DNA from: Proteromonas lacertae
Lineage: Eukaryota; Sar; Bigyra; Opalinata; Proteromonadidae
DNA: 64,000 bases
Direction: 5' to 3'
Assembly (NCBI GenBank): GCA_002245135.1
Contig: NGBS01001175.1
Coordinates: forward strand, 62,001 to 126,000
In this document: positions 1 through 13,471 of the stretch, one piece after another
How positions within the stretch are numbered: the first letter of the stretch is position 1
Layout of the letters: each line of letters opens with the position of its first letter
Program-made: the position numbers and the translations under genes
Notes under the pieces: generated by a model
What the model was told of the DNA's origin: nothing
The model's database searches: none
The model's input: the letters and a program-made list of their open reading frames with translations, nothing else

Positions 1-1974
1 TTGGTATTTCTACTTCATTTTCAGTTCCATTATTATTATTATTATTATTATTTATATGTTCATGTAGAACATCTACTGGATTTATTCCACTATTTGTTAC
101 TTTTACAACATCTTTTTTTATTAATTGTCCTAATAATTCAGGTATATCGCTCAATTGAAAACAACTATTTGGATTGACTATTCTTCCTTTGCTCATTTGA
201 TATGAAAATCCAGTCTCTTTGTCTGTTACTGCATTTTCACACATTCTTATTCTCACGGCATATTGTAATGCTGGATGAAAATATGTAAAATCATGTAACC
301 ATTTATATGGAATATCAACATAATATGATTGTTTGGACTTTAAAAAATCAGGGAATTGTTTCTCTAATTTGCTATACACAAAATAAATTGATTTATCTAA
401 TATTGTAAAAACATCTTTATCTTTTGGATTACTAGCGTATGATAATATTTCTTCTTTTATTGTAGTGGGAAATCTTATTCTTTTATTTGCTGTATTTGAG
501 ATGTATCTATTAATAATTTTATTTAACATTATAATTATTCTTTTATTAGAACCCATTGAGAATTTCTTAAAAGTTTGACAATCTTCCCAAAAACTCAAAT
601 AATGATCTGTGTTATCTTGAGATAAATATAATCTAAAACATTCTCTATAAATATTATCTGTCATTATATGTGCTTCTAATTTTGGTCTTAAATTCTCATC
701 TTTTACTTCTAATCCTAGTGGATAAAATATTCCATGTGATGCAATATGAGCAAGATTAACAGTAAACGCAAATAATAATCTCTGTTTACCTAAATACAAA
801 TACTCGGATAGAAATATTTCCATTAAATAATAAGTTAACATTATACATGCTAAACCAATTCTCCATATTTGAAATACATAAACATTTTCAGATTGAGATT
901 GAACGTTATATAAAGTATAGAAATGGATTGTTATAAACCATGTTATAGCCTATATATATAATAATAATAATAATAATATACAGGTAAAAAGTAGATAATG
1001 CATATTGGATGACTATCACATAATGGCATTGTATATGTCAAACCACTCAACAATTCAATATTTCTACCAAATCCATAGTAATAATGATAACCAATTGCAA
1101 ATATAATAAATTCTAACACTAAAGCAGTGGCTAAATGAAGTGATAAATATAACCAATTATTCTTTATCTTCAACATTTTTATTTTTTCATAATACATATA
1201 GGTCGCTGTTGCACAAGCAGCTGAAGAATGAATTGTATGTCCGAATGCTCCAATTATTAAAACAACCAAACATTCTGTTTCATTATCAACAAAACTACGA
1301 GAAGCTTCAAATGCTGATATAAATACAGTTCCAAGTGCATATACTACAATAAAATGAGGAGGTAAATATTGTAGATAAATCCAATAGAGTTTAACAACAT
1401 TATAGACTGTATAAAACCACATTAAAGTAATTATTCCAAAGAATACATACAAGGCAATTGCTGAATTCTTTTGTAAATCTTTATTATAACAAGAAACTGA
1501 TTCATTCTCAGGAAGCGGTACTTTTAAACAAGTTACATTCTCTTTATATCTGTATGATACTGTCATATATGAATCTTCATTACATTCACCTTCAACTATT
1601 TCAAAACTATCACTATTACAATTATTAATTTCATTTACAACTTTTATATTTAAAAGTTGATTATCATCGGGATTATGTAAATCATAACAATAAATTGGTA
1701 TAGTTTCACCATCATATACTGTATCTGTGTTTGATAACCTGATTTTGATTGTAACTGATGACTTTTGGTTAGCTCTATATTGATTATTATCAGGCACATA
1801 AAATGATGCAGATGGCACATAGATCGAGACATTTTGGCTTCCTCTGTTAGAGATTATAAATTGCTTCATAGTTCCTGTTGTTTCATTCAGCTTCAGATGA
1901 TTGTTATCTAATGTACAATCAAGTGAATATGTGATGCATGAAAGATATACTACAAAAATGAAAATTTTATTCAT
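1..1974 (-). CDS. 7TM receptor with C-terminal RGS domain (3' end missing)
   Basis: The start is the ATG at 1974, which opens a signal peptide (MNKIFIFVVYLSCITYS). An extracellular domain of roughly 150 residues with paired Cys and N-glycosylation sequons follows. Five hydrophobic segments lie before an intron at about 951-982 (GTATATTA...TATAG) and two more after it, giving seven. The cytosolic part then reads as an RGS domain: an ENIYRECFRLYL-like opening, FWEDCQTF, and FLKSKQSYY near its end. The protein continues beyond position 1. This order (signal peptide, ectodomain, 7TM, RGS) is that of the plant AtRGS1-type receptors, which act at the plasma membrane as GTPase accelerators for a G-alpha subunit. 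What I see is topology plus RGS signature; the G-alpha partner is inferred. It is transcribed divergently from the LRR gene at 2016. Confidence 0.8.
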
Positions 1975-2015
1975 TCGTTTTATTTTAGAAACGAATAGTT
2001 TTTTTTGAATATAGA

Positions 2016-2829
2016 ATGAATGAATCAACGATTATAGCGTGTAGTGGTGAGTATGAATTGGAAAGTATTAAGAGACTGGACATGTCAAACAAAGGTATGT
2101 TATTTTTATTTCATCTTATAGACATAAGCAAAATAGAACACCTTGAAAAATGTTTAAGTTTAACTGAATTAACACTAAAACATAATTATATATCAAATTT
2201 AGCTGGATTACTTTGTTTGAAAGATCAACTCCAATATTTGAATTTAGTAGGGAATAAAATAGAATTTGTTGGTGATTTACAATGTTTTACTCAACTAGAG
2301 GAAATTCACTTAGAAGGTAACAGTATACAGTCATTAGATGAAATACTCAAACTAAAAGATGTATATAATGCAGATATATAATATTAGTTACCAAAATTAA
2401 AAGCTATTAGTTTTAAGGATTATAATAATGTAGTTAGTAATCCAGTTTGCAATCATCCAGCATACATTAACACAATTTTGACTAATTTCCCAAATTTACA
2501 GTATATAGATGGAGAACAGATGTCTTTAAAGAAGGTACATATTGCTATGTATATAATATTGATATAGATGATCCAAGAAATTCTTTTAAACTCCATTTAT
2601 CCTACTGATACACTCGAAATACCAGAAATAAAGCCATGGTACAATGCAAATGATTTAAAATTGAAGGAAAAGAATAAAAAAGATGAAGAGACACTTGAAG
2701 AGATTGAATTAGAAAGTATATATTTATTATTTGTTTATAATCACTTTTATAGATAATTTAAATGAATGTAAAGAATTAATTGAACAATCAGACGCCATAA
2801 TAGACAAAATAAAAGCAAAATGTGAATAA
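2016..2829 (+). CDS. Leucine-rich repeat protein with LRR-cap
   Basis: Four exons are separated by introns at 2361-2387, 2535-2567 and 2716-2752 (27, 33 and 37 nt, all GTATAT or GTACAT to TAG). Removing them gives one frame ending TAA at 2827-2829. The protein has about four SDS22-type leucine-rich repeats, then an LRR-cap motif (NPVCNHPAYINTIL ... FPNLQYIDG), then a Lys/Glu-rich helical tail. The layout resembles the ANP32 and ciliary LRRC families, but the sequence does not decide which. The start is the ATG only 41 bp from the divergent receptor start. The stop lies one base from the stop of the opposing calpain gene. Confidence 0.8.
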
Positions 2830-2830
2830 T

Positions 2831-3165
2831 TTAAAAAATAGCCTTTCTTTTATTGTTTACTATTTCTAATTTTGGTTTTTTATTTGTTACTGGATGATAC
2901 CATGAGGTTTGATTTGTTTCTTGATTACCGAATGCAGGTCTTAATCCATTCTTTGAATCGCATAAACATACAATCCAACCAGACGGAAGTGATTTTCTAA
3001 TTTCTACTAAATCATCTTCAGTCCATTCTAAATTAGTATTTGTTGTTGCTGCTGTTAATGAATGTCTTTTTAGTGGTGATGGAACTGCCGATTTTGGTCT
3101 TCCATTCATTCTGGTTGTTGTGGATGATTTTGGTTTTGGTTTAGGTTTTGGCTTGGGTTTTTCTT

Positions 3166-3196
<31 letters not shown>

Positions 3197-6100
3197 CGTT
3201 GGTTTACTGCTCTTTTTATTTACAAAATCAGCCCAAGTATTATCTTTCTCTGTTTTTTCTCCTTCTTCATCATCATCATTTATTTCTTCATTATCTTCAT
3301 CTTCTTCATCTTTCCTTCTGCTACTGCTCTTATTGTTATTGTTATCATTATCATATCTATCTCTTGTTAAACTCATTTTCAATTCTTCAATCTCATTCTT
3401 TAATGATTGATTCTCTTTCAATAGATTATCTACCTTTTCTTCAGTCTTCTTTATTATATTTTCTTTCTCTTTCATTGTGCTTTTGAATGTCTTTAATAAT
3501 TCATCATTATTACTACTCTTTGATGTAGAAGATAATAAGTTATTATAAGACTTCTTAAGACTTTTAATTTCATTATTTAATGAAGAAAGAGTTCTCTCCA
3601 ATTCATCTTTCTTTGTTTTTTCTTTATTCAATTCATTCTTTAATCTTGCATTCTCATCCTCTAATCATTATTATTATTATTATTATTAACACTGTTATTG
3701 AGGTTAATAGGTGGCAAATTTAACTCTACTTTCACCTTCTTTGGTGGACTTATATTTTGTATTCTATTCCTTGCAGATACTGTCAATTCATTATCACTAT
3801 CATCATTATTATCATTATCATTATCATTGATAATAACTTCAGATACATTATTATTATTAACATTATTACTATTCTTCTCATCATTATCTTCATCTTCTTC
3901 TTTCTTATCATTTCCTCTTGCTTCAAATGATAATTCTAATAATATTTTACCACATTCTTCATCATATCGATATAAATCATACCATCTCTTCTCTGTTCGA
4001 CTATCTAATGAAGTGATTGTACTTACAGGTATTTTACAACTACCTACTTCACTGTAACCTGCATTGTTAATCATTACTGTCACTGTTGGAGCCATACTAT
4101 CACCTAGTTCAATATGTTCGATTAATAATTCTTCCCATATCTTTAAGAAATTTTCAGTCTAATAAATAATAATAAAAATATATACTGTTACTCCTGTATC
4201 ATCAACTTCTTTTGATAATTTATCAATCATCTCTTTAATGTCAGGATCTTTATCTGAATTCAATATTGACATTTGACATGCTAATTGTGGATCATATGCT
4301 GATATTTCATATCTGCCATTTATTCTTCTAAATGTAACAATATAATATTTAGCAGTAGCTTTCTCTTCTTCAGAAAATACAGTTTTATTGTATTTATAAA
4401 CGGATTTAATTCTTGGAACTGTACCATCAAATACTAACACATCACTGAAACAATACAACTTTGTCTTTCTTATCACAAATATAATTCAATGAAAAATCAG
4501 TTACAAAATATGGATTACTTCCTCCATCCAAACAGGCTTGACCTCTTTTCCATGATTCGTCATTATCTGGTGCATTTAATCTAATCGAAACTGAAGGATT
4601 TCTAATCTTCGATAAATGAGCAGCAAATTCAGACCAATTCATTATTTCTCTATAATCAGATTTAGTTGAACCAGTTGATTCAAATACAACATCAACTCGG
4701 CTTGACATATTAATCAATCTTGTAGTTAACAGTGTATCTGATCTTAAGGATTCTAACACTTTATGTTTTAATGCTCTACTACCATCAGCATCTACTTCAC
4801 GGCTAAATCTTAAAGCACTTTGACTGATATTAACGAAGAAATCAAATCCTTTTTCAAATGCATCAAATGCTTTCTGTAAATCATCTACAAATCTTACACT
4901 TTCTCTTAATATCAATGTTCTTTTACCTGAATCTTCGTATTGTTTAAACTCTAATCTTCCACATAAATCATTCATTATATATTCAAGGACACGATCTGTA
5001 CGTTTCGTAACTAATGCTGGAACTTTGGTGAAATAATATTTATCTAAATCGATAGGTGTTTGTTTCAATGTTAATTTATATAATGACGATTCATCAGGAT
5101 CAAAAGCTGTTATTAATAATTGTGGTTTTTTATCACTTGGTATTGTATATCTTATTCTAACTAAATATAATTCATTATCTGTATTTTGTTTATCCATTCT
5201 ACGCAATTGAGCTTGTAACTTTGATTCTAAAGATGATACATATTTGGCTATTAATAATGTCTCAAAGTCTATTTCTCCTAACTTTCTGAATCTTAAACCA
5301 TATTTTTCAAATACAATTCTTAAGTAAAAGAACGTTGAACCATAATCAGTTGTTAAATCATTCATTGTATTAGCATTTATATCTATTTATATAATATATA
5401 TTAAAAATAATTATACTTTTAAATGCTCTTGATATAGTAAGACAATCTGGATCATCATACATCTTTCCAACAATAATAATTGCTTTAATAAACAAATTTA
5501 TTGGGAAAAATGGATTTATAGTCGAATTATTATCTGCATCATCATTATTTGACTTTTGTAATATATTTGTATTATTATTATTATCACCATCATTTTCACC
5601 TTCTTTATTTTCATTATCTTTCTTCTTCTCTTCATTATTACCATTTTCATTTTCATCTTCTAAATCTGTTGTTGATCTGTTTAATAATACAACGCATGTA
5701 TTCACTATTTTATTCCACACTTCCTTCCTTTGATATTCATTAGAAACATCAGGAACAAGTTTTCTTAATGATTTATATAGCTCTCGATCTACTTTGTTTA
5801 CATTATCTATCAATGACTCAGCTATTCGTGGATTATTCATAAAAGACATGAATAACTCTTGATTACCGTTAAACATCAATCCTAATCTACTTGCTACATT
5901 TGGATTAACGTTCAAGCCAAGTGTTAATAAGATTTGACACCATTTCTTTGGTACGGTTGATAGCATATCATCCCAACCTTCTAAATAAGCAACACTATCA
6001 TTAAATACCTTTTTATCAGTTGATATTGTTGATAAACGTATTAAATTCTCTGATATTACATCTGCATCACCTCCATTGACAAAATCACAGAATTCTGCAT

Positions 6101-9100
6101 AATCTATATCACCATCACCTGATGTATCAAATCGAATAAGAAGAGCTCTTTGTTCAATTGGACTATTATATGATAATAATAAAATATTGAAATAATACTT
6201 TAAATTAAATCCAATATTCTTCATTCCAGCTGCAAATTCATTAGCGTTGATGATATTGTCTTTATTAGCATCAAATACAGCAAATGCACTATGAAAGTCT
6301 AACTTATTATCTTTAGTAATAGCTTCATCATCATTTTCTTTATTTCTTATTTTGATTAATCTTTCATACATTAAATATGATGTGGATGGCATTTCAGCTA
6401 AGGATTTGAATTTGTTCCATACTTTTTCTGGTTTTGGAGCGACATAACTAGCTTTCTCAGCTAAAGCAAATTCAAATAACTATTCAATAATAATAATAAT
6501 AATAATATATTTATACTGATCCAATTTGTTTCATCATCCAATTATTAGAAGCACTTTTAACATCTTCAATATGTTGTTTAATATCATTTTCATCCATATA
6601 ATTAATACCATCTAATTGGACTGTCTTGTCCTTTAAATTATTGGTTATTGGCTCTATATAATCATAAATAATAACAAGCAGATATATATATACTTTGTTT
6701 ATTCTTAATATAAATAGCATAACAAATTGGACATAATTTAATACTTAAGGAATGATAACACTCATAACAAATATATGATTTACAGTTATTACCTTCACAA
6801 TGATAATTCTTTACTCCAAATTTATCTTTACCATTTATTGAACTAAATTCTCTGTGACATTGAGCACAGCTATCTTCAATCACTTTACCTAGTGTAAATG
6901 GTGTTTGTACAATAGCTTTTAGCATAATTATTAATCATTAAACTACGAGTTTGTCTAAGACTATCTAATGAAGGACACTATTTAAATATATATTTAGATA
7001 TATATACAGCTTCATCATAATCATCATCATTATCACTATTTTCATTATTTTTCTCTCTTTTTTCTCTTTCTTTTCATCAGTAATATCAAATTCTTCAGCT
7101 TTCATTTCACTGTTCAAATTATGGGGAGATGATTGTTGAGAATTGTTTTGACCAGCAATCTATTAATAATAATAATAATAATAATAAAATACTTCTCTAA
7201 AATACTCCACAATTGTATTAAATGGTTTCTTCATTGGAGTTCCATCAGGTTTCTTCATATTTGAATAATCAATAGGTAAATAGTTAATAATCAATGATAA
7301 ATTCAATCCAGTCATAAACACACCCAAAGTAGCAAATTCATACTGTAATTGAGGTATTATCTGTTGATATTTCATACTTTTTTCCCTATAGTCTTTATAT
7401 TCAGAATCATCTTTATTTTGCTTTAATTCTCTTATCTTTTCAAATGAAGCACTATACCATATATATGGTTTATATTCTGGTAGTTGTAGATTATTTATCA
7501 ATTTCAATTCTTTTAAAGTCCCTTTTTGTTCCATTTCTACAAACTTTGTCGCAGCTAATCTCAACTTTTGTAAACCACTTTTCATGAATGGGAAATTATT
7601 GTAAAATTTTGGAACTTTCTTCAAGTAATTCTCTTCACAACTTGGTTGATAAATCCATGATATAAAATCCTCAGTATCATCTCTTATTACATTCTCTGTT
7701 AATACTAAATCTCTTGCTTCAATTACATTTACATTAATAATACCATCTCCTTCTAGTTGTGCAAATTCTAAATCATCAATTTCTTTACTATATTTCTGTT
7801 TCATTACTTCAACTTCTCTTCTTTGTTTTTCAAATTGAAATAAATCCACTATATCTGATAGATTATATCTATTATTTTTTCCACCTAATATCTTTACAGT
7901 ATCATCAGGTAAATCACATAATTGAAAACCAATGTTAATTAATGCAGACTTGAATACTTTCAAACTAATATTTTCATTCAATTCTTGTTGTGAATAGTTA
8001 GAATAATCTTGCAATACCTTCTCAGGGTTTATTCCTCTTCTATCACATAGATTCATTACATCTTCTCTTGCCTTTTCATAACGTGATGCTATGTAAGTTG
8101 CAGCTTGTATAATCATCATCTATTAGTTTATTTGGATTAAATATTGATACATCTGTCTCACCAATTGAACGAGTAGAATTCAATTTACTTGATACTGTTT
8201 TTGCATCTAATGACAATGATAAGTTTTTATTGATAATATTATTGGATGATGATGAAATTCTGGGTGTATTGATATTACTACCATTAATTGAAGTCAAATT
8301 TGATACTTCTTCTTCCTCAGCAATAATTTCTGAATCACTAACTTTACATTTATCATCTGAACAATATACAGATAAATAGAATAATCCAGTTTTACCTCTA
8401 TCAAATGTACTTGGTATAATAAGATAAGATCCTTTCTTTAATGTAATAAACATTGTCACAGTATCATGGTAAGTGTAAGATGGTTGCGAATAATAATTGT
8501 CTTTATCAGTATTTTGAATGAATTCGCCTACTTTTTGACTATTAAAATCAAATGAATATGGGACAATATGCCAACCAATTACATTGAAATGACCTCTGTA
8601 TGTTTTACCGTATAATGATCGAGTATCTTCTTGACATACTATACAATAATAAGATTAAATAAAAGAAAGATAGATAATAATAATAATAATAATAATATAT
8701 ACATTGTATAAATACACCAGTTCCATCTTCCTGTATATCTAACTTATACCTTGGATTTAATTTCCATGTTAAACAACTATTATTTCCACCACTATTCTCC
8801 GTTGTCCATTCTCCACTAATTCTCCATCCTCTATAATTATCTGGAAATGTCATACAACAGAATAAATGTGTATAATATTTCAACCAATCATTGAAGTCCA
8901 TGAAGAATATACCATCATTACCTACTTCCTAATTCATCATCTACTTGATAATCTACTGATGATTTAGCTGCAGTAATTTCTAATAAAAATAAGATAATTA
9001 GATAATAAATACTTCGTTTCTTCTTCATCATACATCTTGATACTAAATTCTTCTTTATTTCATCATAATATTTCTCAGTGTCTTCATCAGTATCACTCCA

Positions 9101-10392
9101 TTTACCAGTCCACTCTCCATGTCCCCAAGGATTTCTTAACTCTATTAATTTCACTTTGTTATTATTCACTAATATTGTTGATACACCTAATATACTGTAA
9201 GCATGACGTTGATTTAGACCATTTCCTGCACTTGCTTCAACCTTACCATTTACATCTATTTAAAAAATAAATATTTAAATATTAAATTATATATATATAT
9301 ATATATATACCATCTGGTTGAATAGAACATCCTAACATTGATCCTTCTTTTATTCTTCTTTCTATCAAGTCATATAATCCACCATCTGCTATTAATCTAC
9401 CTATAGTTGGATTGTAACCAGTATGTGGTGGTTTTAATACCAATAATTCTGAACAATTCGCTGTTAATTCTTTCAATGCTCCGTCTATATATCCACCTAT
9501 TAAACTATCATAACTACCAGCTAATTTGGCATAAGCTTTCTCTATAAAAGGAACCCATAGTTCATTTGGATCACGACATTTACCAAATACAGGCTATATA
9601 TATATACAATATTAATAAATAATAACAATATATACTTTACCACTTGGACTATTGAAGCAAGGAATTCTATCATCTATTATTACATATGTATATTCGAAAT
9701 TCTATTATATATTATTATTATTATTATTATATACTTTATAAAATCTGCATACCCATATGCCTGCATCTCTCCATTTCAAATTACCTATCACTCCTTTTGA
9801 AGGCTCTTTTTGATCTTTCTTATTTTCATCACAGTTTATAAAGAATATATTCTCTAAATAATTTTTAGCGTTTGCTAGTACAGCTAATCCACCTAAAAAC
9901 CAACAATCACCTAATGTGCCTTGTATTACATCATTTGGTTGATATCCTCCTTTAAATAACTCTCCTTCTTCACAAAATGTTTCACCATCGTCTTCATCTC
10001 CACCTTCACCAAATTCGTCAAATTCATCTTCATCCTCTTCTGTATTCTCGACATTATCAGAGACTACTTTATATGATGGTCGTTTCCACGCTAAATGTTC
10101 TGGATTTGGATAAGATGCTGTACCAGCTGGATCTGGCATTTTACCATCTCTATATAATGACTTAGCACCGTATTCATCTTCTTCTGTTGGTCCAAAATCG
10201 GGATCTTCCCATTTTTTGCCTTCTTTACTACACATTTCTGCTAATCTATTTACCTATACATATAATCTTCCTTCTTTATACAAAATTATATATGGAAGCC
10301 TCTCCTGATTTCATAGCGCTTCTACCTGATTTTCCTGAGCCAGCAACTTTAAATTTTCGAATGGTCTGACAATCACCTACCGGCTTTGACAT
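2831..10392 (-). CDS. Giant calpain-type cysteine protease with zinc, EF-hand, C2, coiled-coil and WW-like modules
   Basis: The start is the ATG at 10392 (MSKPVGDCQ). The calpain core is complete in its key residues: catalytic Cys in GTLGDCWFLGG (about 9880), His in NQRHAYSIL (about 9200), Asn in ELRNPWG (about 9140). A calpain domain-III-like beta region follows (8900-8300), then an EF-like helical region. Next come a Cys/His zinc motif (CAQCH ... CYECY ... LCPIC, about 6870-6720), two EF-hands (DANKDNIINANEF and DTSGDGDIDYAEF, about 6280 and 6120), and a C2-type segment (GSCKIPVSTI ... WYDLY, about 4030). A coiled coil, an acidic and Pro/Lys-rich linker, and a degenerate WW motif (LPSGWIVCL ... 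SWYHP) close it. Many introns of 26-50 nt interrupt the gene. The join near 6920 needs a 31-nt intron ending AAAAG; otherwise a second gene could start at the ATG at 6925. The two halves being one gene is inference. Confidence 0.65.
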
Positions 10393-10546
10393 TAAAATTC
10401 AAATCTATTAACACAAAAACAGAAACTCGAGTATATCGAGCTTTTTTTCATTAAAATTTAATATTACACTTCCTCTTTAACCCATTCTCAAAAATTGATA
10501 ATAAAAGTGAAAATTTATCTTAAACAATTAAAAATATTGGAAAGAT

Positions 10547-11683
10547 TCATATCTCATCATCATCTTCATTATTAATTGTTACTTTAATCACCTCTGGCAA
10601 TAATGAATCAGGATATTTCAAGCATTGTGGAATTTCTTCCCAATTGGGAGAATGAGTCTTCTTTATCCATTTAAAATCTTTCACTTCATTCCACAGATTA
10701 CTGTTTCTATCCAAACCACTATCCTTCCAATCATTTTCTAAACCATCATATTCATTATTGAATATCCCAAACCTCAATCCATTACAATCTTCAATTATTG
10801 GACCACTGCTAACATGACAATAGAAATTACTCATATAAGTATGATGTATTCTAGTTTGTCTTGAAATATAATAGAAATTATTATTCTTAGCATTCTCTAT
10901 AAATAATGAGGAAGTAATTGGTCCAGCATATAAGTTACTGTCATTCAAATTATATATTCGAATAGCACCAGTCCAATCACAACTATAATTAATATATAAT
11001 TAATATAGAAATACATTGCAATAATACAGTTTTTACAATTGGATATTTTCACATCTTTCCCTTTTAATTCGCCATTTTTAACAATAATTGTTTCATTCTC
11101 TTTGTTCTCTATTATGTATTCATTATCTACGGCTTCTTCTAGTATTTCATTTACTTCTATTTTTTATTAGAATATTTATATTTAAATATATACTTTTATT
11201 TATTGTTTCTTCATTTTCTGATGATTTGTTTGTATTATTGTGAGCTTCTTTGTTTCTAAAAGAAAATTTCTTTCTTGGGATATGCTTATTTTTAGTTTCT
11301 TCATATTTTGATAAGAGTCTGTTTATAAGGTTTAATGATTGCTTCGAATCATAACTAGATAGAAAATAACTACAATCTGCCACATATTGTCTTAATTCAC
11401 TTATATCTGATTGTATATCACTTAATCTTTTTGCTTTATTATCGTCTCCTGTTGTAGTAACAGATAAAGACTCTAATTGAGATAGCAATTCTAAATGTTG
11501 TATTAAATCATTGTATGTATATATACTTTTCTCTTGCTCATTTAATTTCTTCCAGTATTTATCTACATTCTCAGAAGGATTTATTCTTTCTTCTATTTCA
11601 GCTTTTCTTTTGGCAGATCCTTCTAATCGAATTTCTTCATTGTTTAAAATTTTGTTTTTAACAATTTCGTTTTTATCTGCCAT
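10547..11683 (-). CDS. TBCC: Tubulin-folding cofactor C
   Basis: Three exons run from the ATG at 11683 to a TGA at 10547, with introns near 11160-11195 and 10985-11015. The N-terminal half is a helical spectrin-like domain (residues about 1-150). The C-terminal half is the beta-helical TBCC/C-CAP domain: NLYAGPITSSLF, the RIHHTY signature with the arginine used as catalytic finger in the family, SGPIIEDC, then a DFKWIKKTHSPNWEEIP tail. The family stimulates GTP hydrolysis in the tubulin-cofactor complex and releases assembly-competent alpha/beta-tubulin in the cytosol. The R-H arrangement around 10860 is intact, so activity is expected. Confidence 0.9.
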
Positions 11684-11836
11684 TTAATGATTAAAAATTT
11701 AAAAATAAAAAACGGATTAATATATCTGATCTTGTCCAATGCTCGTTAAAGCTTGTTTATTGTAACGAATATATTTTAGAGATAATGATTTGAAAAAATT
11801 CATTAAAAGAAAATCTATATATTAAATAAAAAGTAA

Positions 11837-13413
11837 TTAAATATTATATTCTCTACCATATATTGTATTTCTTCTAATTCTACACAACTGACCTCTTAAA
11901 CTATTTTCTATAATGTCTCTATTTGTTTGAACTTCCATAAGTTGGCAACGACTTTGACAATCATGATTTAAGTATTTCTGCTTTATTCTTTCACACAATT
12001 CATTAATTAAAGAATGACATAATAATAAAAGATTTATCAAAAAAGATATTTCTTTTAGCTTCATTTTTTGCTTCATTTTTATTCAATTTCTTCATTTTTT
12101 CTCTTTGTTGTTCTGTCATACTGTCCTCATATTTCGAAAATAGAATTTGATTTACCTCATTTTCATTGATTTTATATTTATGATCTTTATCTTGAATGAC
12201 TGAAGGAAGTGTTGAATATTTTCCATCATATTCATACCACTCTAATCCTTTTTTATTCAAATACTCAGATTTGGGGTTTAATCTTTCTTTGATTTCAATT
12301 TGTTCGCCTTCAACACTAAAGGAAAAATAAATCATACAACTAATAGAATATATACTTTTGAACATATCCTAATATACTTTCAAAATCATTCTTTCTTACT
12401 AATATAACATGTTTCTTTTCTGGCAATTCTGGTAATTGAGGAGAATCTAATTCATTTCTACAATGGATAATATCAAGTATAATTTCTTTTGTTAGTTTTA
12501 ATGGCTGTTCTTTTTCCATTTTCTTTTCTTGTTTCATATTCTTTCTTGTTTTATATCCTCTATATACACTTTGAATTTTTATAGCTGATTTCTCTTCGTT
12601 CTGAATTCACTTTATTTTCTTCCTCTTCTTCATTGTCTAAATTGTAATCTACTGAAGGTGATTCATTCGCAACATTATTATCGTTTTCATTCTCATTTTC
12701 ATTCTTTGAAGTTTCTGAGTTTCTCTCCACTGAGATTATAATCTACTGAAGGTGATTCATTCTCTACATTATCATTTTCTTCGTGTTGTTCAACTTTCTT
12801 TTCTCGTTTCATATTCTTTCTTGTTTTATATCCTCTATATACACTTTGAATCTTTATAACTGATTTCTCTTCGTTTGATATCCACTTCTATTATTCTTAT
12901 CTTCTTCTTCATTGTCTAAATTGTAATCTACTGAAGGTGATTCATTCGCAACATTATTATCGTTTTCATTCTCATTTTCATTCTTTGAAGTTTCTGAGTT
13001 CTCTCCACTTGAAGATTATAATCTACTGAAGGTGATTTATTAGCCTGATCATCATTCTCACCTTCTTCATGATTCTCCTTTTTCTTTTCTTGTTTTATAT
13101 TTTTTCTTGTATTATATCCTCTATATATACTTTGAATCTTTATAGCTGATTTTTCTTCTTTTATATCCCTTCTATTATTATTATCTTCTTCTTCATTGTC
13201 TAAATTGTAATCTACTGAAGGTGATTCATTCGCAACATTATTATCGTTTTCACCATTCTCATTTCCATTCTTTAAAGTTTCTGAGTTTTCTCCACTTAAG
13301 TTATAATCTACTAAAGGTGATTCATTAGCCTGATCATCATTCTCACCTTCGTGTTGTTGTTCTTCTTCCCTTTCTTCTTCTTCGCCTTCACTATTATTAT
13401 TACTTTCACTCTG

Positions 13414-13471
<58 letters not shown>

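Noticed and set aside
3120-4057. Long plus-strand ORFs rich in Ser/Leu/Phe
   Set aside because: They are antisense of Glu/Lys/Asn-rich coding sequence and have no splice continuity or domains.
6662-6925. Separate zinc-finger gene starting at the ATG at 6925
   Set aside because: Possible, but a 31-nt intron just upstream joins it in frame to the calpain exons and there is almost no room for an intergenic region. Kept as the stated alternative.
8076-8119. Overlapping ORFs suggesting a frameshift
   Set aside because: A 31-nt intron (coding strand GTATCAAT ... TAATAG) joins GETD to MMIIQAATYIASRYEKARED in frame.
10421-10447. CTCGA-GTATA-TCGAG hairpin followed by seven T's
   Set aside because: It looks like a Pol III or rho-type terminator on the plus strand, but no small RNA gene with A/B boxes is visible upstream, and intrinsic terminators are not expected in nuclear DNA.
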